Positions 57,352-63,715 of a stretch of DNA of 63,715 bases are shown here, one piece after another. Position 1 is the stretch's first letter, and each line of letters opens with the position of its first letter. The stretch is from Nitrospirales bacterium (lineage in GTDB: Bacteria; Nitrospirota; Nitrospiria; Nitrospirales; UBA8639), in the NCBI GenBank assembly GCA_022825885.1, contig JAJDVY010000010.1:1-63715 (forward strand). The letters run 5' to 3'. The translations under genes were made by a program, and so were the position numbers. The notes beneath the pieces are model-generated. The model had not been told where the DNA came from. It did no database searches and saw nothing but the letters and a program-made list of their open reading frames with translations.

Positions 57352-59295
57352 CTCTTCCAGATTGACAATCGGGAACGCGTCCACCGGGTCGGCGGGGACG
57401 AAGCCGAAAATCTTGGAATAAAAATATAGCTCATTGTCCAGGACCTGCTTGATGTGTTTGGCTTGTCGAAATCCGTGCTGCTCGCCTTCAAAGGCGATAT
57501 AGGCCACGGGTAGCCCTTTCGCTTTTACCGCGTTGAACATGTTTTCCGCCTGGTTCGGCGGGACCACTTTGTCCTCCAAACCCTGAAAGAGAATGAGGGG
57601 CGAGGACAGCCGGTCGGTGAAATGAATGGGAGACCGTTGGTCATAGAGGTCCTGCCGTTCGGGCAGCGGGCCTACGAGGCGGTCCAGGTAGCGCGACTCG
57701 AACTTGTGGGTCTCCCGAACGAGCGCCTCGAGGTCCGAGACGCCGTAGTAACTGGACCCGGCCGTAAAGCAGTCGCGAAACGTTAAGGCGCATAACGTGG
57801 TAAAGCCCCCTGCGCTGCCGCCCGTGATGGCCACGCGCGCCGGGTCCACGGCATCCCGGTCAATGAGCGCCGTGACCGCACTCACGCAATCATCGACGTC
57901 GACAATGCCCCACTGGCCGTTGAGCCGTTTCCGGTAGGTCCGGCCATATCCCGTGCTTCCGCCGTAGTTCACGTCGAGTACGGCAAAACCCCGGCTCGTC
58001 CAATATTGAATCATCAAATTGAAGGCCGGGGAAGATGCGCCGGTCGGGCCTCCATGGCTTTTGACAAGGAGTGGGGGACGCTCTTCAGGCGGGGCCTGGA
58101 AATCCTCATTGTGCGGGGGATAATAGAACGCGTGCCCGGTTGATCCGTCCTGCGTCGGATAGGTCATCGCAGCGGGCGTGGAAAGATAACGGGGGTTTGG
58201 GGAAAACTCCACCGAGCGGCGAAGGACGGTCACGGCTTGCGATCCCACGTCTATCCGGATGAGCGCCGGGGGGTCGGAAGGAGAACTGGCCGTACACACG
58301 ATCCGGGATTGATGCACGTGAACGTCGTCAAAGGTCGTGTACGGCAGCGGAAAACGTTCGAGCGTGCGTTGTGCCGTATCCAAACGCCCCAAATGCCAGA
58401 AACCGTTTTGAGTATAGGCGCAGATCACGTGGTCGGGTGATTCGAACGCATAGAGGCGTTGACCGAACACCCATTGGGGCTCGCCGAACTCGGCTTCCGT
58501 GGGATAGAGCGGGGTGTCCCGTTCGTTGTCCAAGCGATACAGGTTCCACCAGCCGGATTGGTCGGACACGAAGTGCAAGCGGCCGTCCGGCGACCATTCC
58601 GGTTGAAAAATCGAAACGTCGGGTCCTCCGGCCACGCATTGTGGCATCCGGATGGCGCCGTCCTGGGCGAGGCCGGCAACCCAGAGTTCCGTGCCGTCCC
58701 ACGGCATGTTGGGATGGTTCCATGTCAACCATGCCAACTGCTTTCCATCCGGGCTCAGGCGTGGAGAGGCATAAAAGTCATTGCCTTCAACCAGGACGTC
58801 GCCGCACGTTTGAGCGGGGTCTTCGTCAAGCGGAATGCTCACGATGGAGTTTTGGGGTTCCCGACCGGAACGGGTATGATCTTCGCGAATGCAAAGAAGG
58901 CGGCGGTGCCGGAAGTCCATAATGCCATCGGCATAGCACATCGGCGCGTCCGCAGTGACGGGTTCAGGGACGCCGCCGGGACGTTGTCGATACAGCCGCT
59001 GGTCGGCGAAATTGGAATAATACACGACTCCCTCCGTGGCACAGTACGCCCCGCCTCCGTATTCATGGACTCGAGTGCGAACGTTCAACGGGGCGGGGGT
59101 CAGGGCGTGCAGAGCCCCTTCGGCATCCATCTGGACAATCGTATTTCTCCCGCCTTCATTGGGACGGCTTTCGACCCAGAGCACCCGGTCCTCATCGAGA
59201 GCGATTTGTCCGAGTCTGATGGATTCTGAGACAATCCGGTCGGAGGTCAGGGGAGAAGTCCATGATCCGTAAGGAGCGATAAGTGGATTCGGCAT
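57349..59295 (-). CDS. S9-family peptidase (prolyl oligopeptidase / acylaminoacyl-peptidase type)
   Basis: From ATG 59295 (MPNPLIAPYGSWTSPLTSDRI) the 648-residue protein has an N-terminal beta-propeller (about 30-390, repeated SPDG blades) and a C-terminal alpha/beta-hydrolase. Catalytic S494 lies in GGSAGGF, the aspartate is expected in the LEDKVVPP segment, and H607 is in GEQHGF. KSHGGPTGASSPAFN is the oxyanion-region box. There is no signal peptide, so it is cytosolic and likely trims short peptides, a natural partner for the Opp importer. An upstream in-frame extension to 59439 is rejected because it overlaps the BFD-like gene. Confidence 0.92.
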   Translation of the reverse strand: MPNPLIAPYGSWTSPLTSDRIVSESIRLGQIALDEDRVLWVESRPNEGGRNTIVQMDAEGALHALTPAPLNVRTRVHEYGGGAYCATEGVVYYSNFADQRLYRQRPGGVPEPVTADAPMCYADGIMDFRHRRLLCIREDHTRSGREPQNSIVSIPLDEDPAQTCGDVLVEGNDFYASPRLSPDGKQLAWLTWNHPNMPWDGTELWVAGLAQDGAIRMPQCVAGGPDVSIFQPEWSPDGRLHFVSDQSGWWNLYRLDNERDTPLYPTEAEFGEPQWVFGQRLYAFESPDHVICAYTQNGFWHLGRLDTAQRTLERFPLPYTTFDDVHVHQSRIVCTASSPSDPPALIRIDVGSQAVTVLRRSVEFSPNPRYLSTPAAMTYPTQDGSTGHAFYYPPHNEDFQAPPEERPPLLVKSHGGPTGASSPAFNLMIQYWTSRGFAVLDVNYGGSTGYGRTYRKRLNGQWGIVDVDDCVSAVTALIDRDAVDPARVAITGGSAGGFTTLCALTFRDCFTAGSSYYGVSDLEALVRETHKFESRYLDRLVGPLPERQDLYDQRSPIHFTDRLSSPLILFQGLEDKVVPPNQAENMFNAVKAKGLPVAYIAFEGEQHGFRQAKHIKQVLDNELYFYSKIFGFVPADPVDAFPIVNLEE

Positions 59296-59386
59296 AAGAT
59301 CCCTCTCGATGTTGACGAACGGACGCATTCGCAAAGAAGAACCGGGAAGAAAAGGGGAGTGGAAGAGGGAGGGGTGCCGCGAAGGG

Positions 59387-59599
59387 CTAAGTTTGTATTG
59401 GAACGGAAGCGCCGTGCCGCTTGTGTTCGCGTGAGGCAATGGTGACCAGGTCGTTGATGTTGTTGAGACAGCGACCGCAACAATTATCTTCGTCGTCGAT
59501 TCCCAGCGTGGCGGCCAGTTTCTTCGGGCAGGTCACGCCGGCCCGGCCGAGATTTTCGACGTCCGATTCTTTAATGCCTTTACAAACACAGATATACAT
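59387..59599 (-). CDS. BFD-like [2Fe-2S] ferredoxin
   Basis: ATG 59599 gives 70 residues: MYICVCKGIKESDVENLGRAG and DDEDNCCGRCLNNINDLV. The C-x-C near the start and C-x-x-C (CGRC) about 35 residues later are the four ligands of bacterioferritin-associated ferredoxin, which reduces bacterioferritin to release iron. No bacterioferritin gene is present here. An ATG three codons upstream is also possible. It is followed by the S9 peptidase on the same strand. Confidence 0.88.
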   Translation of the reverse strand: MYICVCKGIKESDVENLGRAGVTCPKKLAATLGIDDEDNCCGRCLNNINDLVTIASREHKRHGASVPIQT

Positions 59600-59733
59600 G
59601 ACGTTCACCGAATGCGATATTGATTTCCGTTATCATATTTGCGCATTCTAATCGAGCCGCCGAAACGTTGTCAAGCTTTTTTTGTTGGGGGCTTGTTTTA
59701 TTGACGAGGTAGGATTTCTGTATGATATTGACG

Positions 59734-59752
59734 ATTGACGTAATGCGTCAAT
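59734..59752. promoter_or_regulatory. Palindromic operator upstream of higBA
   Basis: ATTGACG, TAATG and CGTCAAT form a perfect 7-bp dyad, ending 17 bp before the higB start; a further half-site ATTGACG lies at 59727-59733, immediately before it. A TATGAT hexamer at 59721-59726 could be the -10. This is the expected binding site for HigA. Confidence 0.6.
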
Positions 59753-59769
59753 ATATGGCAGGATAGAAA

Positions 59770-60045
59770 ATGATAAAAAGTTTTAAATGTAAGAAAACGG
59801 AGCGCTTGTTCAAAGGAGAACGGGTCCCTGTTTTCTCAGGTTTTTCCAGGCAAGCCGATAAGCGGTTGAGGATACTGGATGCTTCTGAAACACTGAAAGC
59901 CTTACGAGCCCTGCCGAGTAATCGTTTTGAAGCGTTATCCGGTGATAAAGCAGGGCTTTACAGCATACGCGTGAATCGACAATGGCGTATATGTTTTACG
60001 TGGGACGAAGGTGCCCATAATGTGGAAATTACAGATTACCACTAG
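59770..60045 (+). CDS. higB: HigB-type toxin
   Basis: The 91-residue protein reads IKSFKCKKTERLFKGERVPVF, ILDASETLKALRALPSNRFEALSG and YSIRVNRQWRICFTWDEGAHNVEITDYH, a full-length HigB of the RelE superfamily (mRNA interferase acting at the ribosome). The R-x-N-x-x-W-R-I-C-F core and the terminal DYH are diagnostic. The toxin precedes the antitoxin, which is the typical order for higBA. Confidence 0.95.
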   Translation: MIKSFKCKKTERLFKGERVPVFSGFSRQADKRLRILDASETLKALRALPSNRFEALSGDKAGLYSIRVNRQWRICFTWDEGAHNVEITDYH

Positions 60046-60076
60046 GTGAGGGAAATGCATGACGGAGGTGACGATC

Positions 60077-60379
60077 ATGGCTAGAGAACCAATCCATCCG
60101 GGCGAGTTTCTGGCCGATGAGTTAGAAGAAATTGAAATGACGGCGACTGAGTTGTCACGTCAGATTGGCGTACCGCCTAATCGTATCTCGCAGATCGTCC
60201 GTTGTAAGCGTGATATTACAGCCGATACCGCCTTGCGTCTGGGTCAGTTTTTGGGGACGGGACCGGAATTATGGCTCAATCTTCAAAAGGCCTATGATCT
60301 GGATAAGGCCAAGGCCGCACTGGGAATAGAAATTCGCAAAATACATCGCTGGCAACCAGAAGGACACATGGCAGGATAA
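60077..60379 (+). CDS. higA: HigA-type antitoxin
   Basis: ATG 60077 follows GGAGGTG and gives MAREPIHPGEFLADELEEIEMTATELSRQIGVPPNRISQIVRCKRDITADTALRLGQFLGTG, the HigA XRE-family helix-turn-helix with its usual HPGE start and ELWLNLQKAYDL end. It represses its own promoter through the dyad at 59734-59752 and neutralises HigB. An ATG at 60059 lies upstream of the ribosome-binding site and is not preferred. Confidence 0.95.
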   Translation: MAREPIHPGEFLADELEEIEMTATELSRQIGVPPNRISQIVRCKRDITADTALRLGQFLGTGPELWLNLQKAYDLDKAKAALGIEIRKIHRWQPEGHMAG

Positions 60380-60464
60380 TTGACGGAAGAATGATCCTTC
60401 GCGTGTCGGCAATTCACGCTGGCCGCTTTTTATAATCCGGTTTTTCATCTCTTTCTTGCGACCA

Positions 60465-63400
60465 ATGGCCCAATCTGCCTCAGAAGCTCTCCGGGCTCAA
60501 CTGGCAGTCCGGTTGAGTCCCGACAGTGCGCGTCACGTCGCAACGGCTCTGGGTGAGGCGGGTGGGGCCGGCCACGTCTCCGAATTAGTGAACGAACTTC
60601 AGGAGCGTTCCGTGAAACTCGCGGGACAGGCCACGGAAGCGCTCCCCGAGATGATCGAACGGTGCGGTCCCGAGCCGGTTGTCTTGTGGCTGGACGTGGC
60701 CGTGACCTTGGCCGGGTTGTCGGGGGCGATCACCTTGAAATATCTGAAAGAGAGCCCTCGTCTTTTGGGGGTCCTGGGTTCCGTTGCACTTCGTCAAGCG
60801 GTGCTTGAGACGACGCTGGAACTTGCTGACGGCGATTCGGAGTTTGCGGCTAACTGCGCGTTTGAATTCTTCCGAAAGGCTCCTGAACTCTTGCTCGTGG
60901 ACTCACAAACCGACTTGGCCCGGTGGGCGGAGATTGGCCGGGAACTCACGGACTGGAATGACGTGTTGGGCATTGAATTCATCCGGGAATGTCCGAGGGT
61001 GGCGGAAGTGCTGGCCTTGGAAGACGTGCGGCCTTGGGTCGCTTTTGGCATGAAACTGATGACGCACAATAGTTTGGGAAAACCCGATTACGTGGGGATT
61101 CTGGAATTCTTTCGCGCGAGCCCCGGCCTGATCGGGGAAATCCCCGATGCGGTCTTGCATCCGAAAATCGTGAGCGTGGGCTCGACCCTGGCGGATCACT
61201 CGCCTGAAACGGCCCTGACCTTTTTGGCCGAAGCGCCGGGGCTGATGGCAAGCCTGCCGTCCGTGGAACGGCGCATGAAAGTCCTCCGGTACGGAGGGCT
61301 GCTGTCCGAACGGGATGCCGGCGTGACCATGGAATATTTTCGCCGGGCGCCGGAGGTGATTCGTCTGTGTGATGGCGCGGAGGGCCGGGACGAGGCTTTT
61401 GAAACGTGGTTCCGTGGCGGTATGGAAGTGTTGGACTACAGCCCGGATGGCGCACGCGCGTATTTTGCGCTCGAAACCTCGAAGGCGCTAAGCGCGATCG
61501 AACAGGCGGCCAATCACGTGCCGCTTCGGCAGGTGGCGCGCTCGCTGAAGCTGCTGGCCCACATGATCTGCGGCCAACCCGTCCAAATCGAATCCTTGGC
61601 CGATTCGACCCAGCGGCCACGTCTGGAGATGAATGCCGAAGGTCCCGCGGTGTATCTGCCGTCGATCATGAACCGGTTTCCGGTGAAAGAGCAAAACGTT
61701 CGCAATTATACGGTCACGCTGGCGCATGAAGTCGGCCACGTGGAGTTCGGAACGTATCGAATCGATCTGCCGTTTCTTCGGCTCTTGGCCCGGCGGGTGG
61801 CGGACCGGTATGGACTCGATGCAGACGTTTCGGCTATCGACAGCTTGACGGATTTCTTTGACCTCTATCCGCAAAAAGGGGTGGTCCGGGACCTGTGGAC
61901 CATTCTGGAAGACGCGCGCGTGGAATGTTTGTTGCAGCAGGAATATCCGGGTCTGCGGGATGATCTGGCCGACGTGGCCCGGGCGTCGGTGCAGACCCGG
62001 TCCTTACTCCATGGCATGACGGCCAGGGAGATGGTGCTGGACCAGTTGCTGCTCCGGTTTACCCAAGGAGCGGATAACCCGCCGGTTCAGGACAATCTTC
62101 AGCAAGTCGTGGATCAGTGCTGGGACGTGGCGCAGACGATTCGGGCCCTTGGTGCGACGAACGAGCATGCCGTCGAGTTGGCCGACAGGATCTATCAGGT
62201 GTTGGATGAGATGATCGGCAGCCTGGAAGTCGCGGTTCCACATGATGCGGATTCGACGGCCGGGGAAGAAGAGTTGGGTGCGGGGCCTCGTGCCGCGGAA
62301 GAAACCGCGGGAGGGTATCGAGGCATAACGAATTGGGCCTATCGGGGTGAGATGAACCCGGATTTCGTCCGTGGAGAATCCACGGAATCGGACGAAGGCG
62401 AGGACGTCCATGAACAGCCGGGGCCGGAGTCGGAGACTGCGGTCAAGCCTCCTGCTCCTCCGGCGGATCGAAGGGAAGAGCCGGACACCCGTGAAGTCCA
62501 ACCGGACGACGCCGGCGAATCGACGTCCCAGCGATCCGTCCTGGACGAATATTTCCACGTGAAGGGCTCGGGCGATGGATTGTTGCCCGTGCCGTCCGGT
62601 CAGGAACGGACGTACGTGTATCCGGAATGGGACGGCGGAATCCAGGATTACCGGCTCAAATGGTGCCGGGTCGTCGAGTGTCCCGCCGGGGAAGGGGGAC
62701 AGGATTTCGCTCAACGGGTCCTGGAACAACATGCCCCGGCTATCCGGGTCCTGCGTCGCTATTTTGAAAGCATGCGGCCCACGGGCTTGCAACGGGTTCA
62801 CGGGTATGATCATGGCGAACACGTGGATTTGGATGCCGCGATTCGCCACGTGGCGGAACGGCGGGTGGGCATCGATCCCTCCGACCGGATCTATGACCGG
62901 CGGGACAAACGTGAGCGCCAGGTTGCCGTGGCGTTTTTGGTGGATATGAGCGGCTCGACGGGACGGCAATTGGAAACGGGACAGCGTCGGGTGATCGACG
63001 TGGAAAAGGAAGGCCTGGTGCTGCTCACCGAGGCTCTGGAGGCCATTGGGGACCAATACGCGTTATACGGATTTTCCGGCCAGGGCCGGCATCAGGTGGA
63101 TTTTATGGTCTTGAAGGATTTCAACGACACCCGGCGCTCTCAGACCGGCCGGCGCATTGCGGCCATGACGCCGTTGCAGCAGAATCGTGACGGGGCCGCG
63201 ATCCGGCATGCCGTCCAAAAACTCCTGCGCTGCCCGGCCCGGCACCGGTTGCTCATCCTGTTGAGCGACGGTCGTCCACTTGACGGAGAGTACGGAGAAG
63301 AATATGCCTTGGAGGATACCCGCATGGCGCTTCGGGAGGCGAGGCAACAGGGGATCAGTCCCTTTTGCCTGACCATCGACCAACAGGCAAGCGGCTATCT

Positions 63401-63503
63401 CAAACGCATGTACGGCGACGTTCAATACCTGGTCCTGGATGATATCCTGACCTTGCCCGAACGGTTGCCGCGCGTGTATCAACGGCTGACGGGAAGGTTG
63501 TAA
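60465..63503 (+). CDS. Large VWA-domain protein of the NorD/CbbO type
   Basis: From ATG 60465 the product is 1012 residues. The N-terminal 350 are helical repeats. A central region holds TLAHEVGHVEFG, an HExxH zinc motif (H421-E422, H425). A long acidic low-complexity linker (about 590-690) leads to a C-terminal von Willebrand A domain with MIDAS DMSGST (D827) and LLSDGRPLDGEYG. The arrangement matches NorD/CbbO proteins, which work with MoxR-type AAA+ ATPases (NorQ/CbbQ) to activate nitric oxide reductase or Rubisco. No such ATPase, norCB or cbb gene lies in the window, so the partner must be elsewhere. Normal NorD is about 600 residues, so this is a long form. Confidence 0.85.
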   Translation: MAQSASEALRAQLAVRLSPDSARHVATALGEAGGAGHVSELVNELQERSVKLAGQATEALPEMIERCGPEPVVLWLDVAVTLAGLSGAITLKYLKESPRLLGVLGSVALRQAVLETTLELADGDSEFAANCAFEFFRKAPELLLVDSQTDLARWAEIGRELTDWNDVLGIEFIRECPRVAEVLALEDVRPWVAFGMKLMTHNSLGKPDYVGILEFFRASPGLIGEIPDAVLHPKIVSVGSTLADHSPETALTFLAEAPGLMASLPSVERRMKVLRYGGLLSERDAGVTMEYFRRAPEVIRLCDGAEGRDEAFETWFRGGMEVLDYSPDGARAYFALETSKALSAIEQAANHVPLRQVARSLKLLAHMICGQPVQIESLADSTQRPRLEMNAEGPAVYLPSIMNRFPVKEQNVRNYTVTLAHEVGHVEFGTYRIDLPFLRLLARRVADRYGLDADVSAIDSLTDFFDLYPQKGVVRDLWTILEDARVECLLQQEYPGLRDDLADVARASVQTRSLLHGMTAREMVLDQLLLRFTQGADNPPVQDNLQQVVDQCWDVAQTIRALGATNEHAVELADRIYQVLDEMIGSLEVAVPHDADSTAGEEELGAGPRAAEETAGGYRGITNWAYRGEMNPDFVRGESTESDEGEDVHEQPGPESETAVKPPAPPADRREEPDTREVQPDDAGESTSQRSVLDEYFHVKGSGDGLLPVPSGQERTYVYPEWDGGIQDYRLKWCRVVECPAGEGGQDFAQRVLEQHAPAIRVLRRYFESMRPTGLQRVHGYDHGEHVDLDAAIRHVAERRVGIDPSDRIYDRRDKRERQVAVAFLVDMSGSTGRQLETGQRRVIDVEKEGLVLLTEALEAIGDQYALYGFSGQGRHQVDFMVLKDFNDTRRSQTGRRIAAMTPLQQNRDGAAIRHAVQKLLRCPARHRLLILLSDGRPLDGEYGEEYALEDTRMALREARQQGISPFCLTIDQQASGYLKRMYGDVQYLVLDDILTLPERLPRVYQRLTGRL

Positions 63504-63519
63504 CCCGCGCTCACCAATC

Positions 63520-63560
63520 TGTCATTCCCGACATTTTTAATCGGGAATCCAGCGTCTTTG
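63520..63560. repeat. Dispersed palindrome family A
   Basis: TGTCATTCCCGACATTTTTA followed by ATCGGGAATCCAGCGTCTTT matches the other family A elements and lies between the VWA gene and the IS110-type fragment. Confidence 0.8.
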
Positions 63561-63597
63561 CCATTTTCCCTCCCCTTTGTAAGCAACTGTCTGGAGG

Positions 63598-63715
63598 TTA
63601 AGGCGTCACATGCATCGGTTCTTGCCAATAGGTTCGATGTTTGAGCATCGCATTCAGGATCGTCAACAATTTGCGCATACACGCGACCAAGGCGACCTTG
63701 CGTTGTTTGCCGCGG
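63598..63715 (-). CDS. IS110-family transposase, C-terminal fragment cut by the window edge
   Basis: Read leftwards from the window edge, the frame gives RGKQRKVALVACMRKLLTIL, then NAMLKHRTYW, ending MHVTP with TAA at 63598. This is the conserved C-terminal segment of IS110/IS1111 transposases (Transposase_20), which act through a DEDD catalytic domain and a serine and use no terminal inverted repeats of the usual type. Only 38 residues are visible. Completeness of the element cannot be judged. Confidence 0.85.
   Translation of the reverse strand, partial: RGKQRKVALVACMRKLLTILNAMLKHRTYWQEPMHVTP

Noticed and set aside
59701-59726. Full sigma70 promoter for higBA from TTGACG at 59701 and TATGAT at 59721
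   Set aside because: The spacer would be 14 bp, too short for a standard promoter; only the operator dyad is called.

Overview
The window is about 64 kb of bacterial chromosome: GC-rich housekeeping DNA interrupted by AT-richer accessory blocks. No rRNA or other taxonomic marker is present. The mix of an AddAB-type helicase-nuclease pair, an NBP35-type Mrp ATPase, a class-I-like PPK2, a one-polypeptide ECF transporter and very dense short palindromic repeats would fit a Nitrospirota (Nitrospira-like) organism or a neighbouring phylum. That assignment is an inference from gene style and is not proven. Both ends touch insertion sequences: IS3-family remnants on the left and the C-terminus of an IS110-family transposase on the right.

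Layout. (1) 1-3.8 kb: end of an integrated element, with IS3 scraps, a coiled-coil membrane protein overlapping a secreted protein, and a P4-type tyrosine integrase reading away from tRNA-Leu(CAG). (2) 3.9-6.7 kb: a ParE/Phd toxin-antitoxin pair and a two-gene unit encoding a degenerate helicase-like protein and an exported protein. (3) 6.98-19.5 kb: core genes from a good sigma70-type promoter: rplI-glyA-nrdR, a Rossmann-histidine kinase fusion with its NarL-type regulator, a thioredoxin-fold protein, a zinc-ribbon peptide, an AddB/AddA-like pair and a TPR lipoprotein. (4) 19.6-24 kb: lgt, mrp, a Rieske ferredoxin, ppk2 and an outer-membrane barrel. (5) 24.1-28.6 kb: an McrBC restriction pair followed by two antitoxin/toxin-type loci. 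(6) 28.8-36.4 kb: lipA and a complete oligopeptide ABC transporter. (7) 36.5-52.9 kb: a large defence island. (8) 53-63.5 kb: the ECF transporter, a triple-repeat exported protein, an S9 peptidase, a BFD-like ferredoxin, a HigBA pair and a large VWA protein.

The defence island is the most interesting part. A type I restriction system starts with an HsdM that carries its own N-terminal XRE helix-turn-helix. In front of it lies an array of TGCTATG/CATAGCA sites, several exactly 10 bp apart, then a long dyad ending 6 bp before the start codon. hsdS follows, but hsdR is displaced about 8.2 kb downstream. Between them sit a 1275-residue SIR2 protein, a HEPN-like protein with an R-x4-H motif, an AIPR-family abortive-infection nuclease flanked by two decayed copies of one DUF433-type antitoxin gene, a Schlafen/AlbA-like scrap, and further toxin-antitoxin genes. 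A YgjP-type metallopeptidase overlaps the end of hsdR, and DUF2283-containing gene pairs lie on both sides of the island. One reading is that the HTH-HsdM controls a composite, layered phage-defence locus whose cargo arrived piecemeal.

At least five families of short dispersed repeats pervade the window. Several have entered coding sequence: the rplI C-terminus, the N-termini of lipA and oppC, the region before oppF, and two in-frame stretches inside the addB-like gene. They have changed protein ends and gene junctions.
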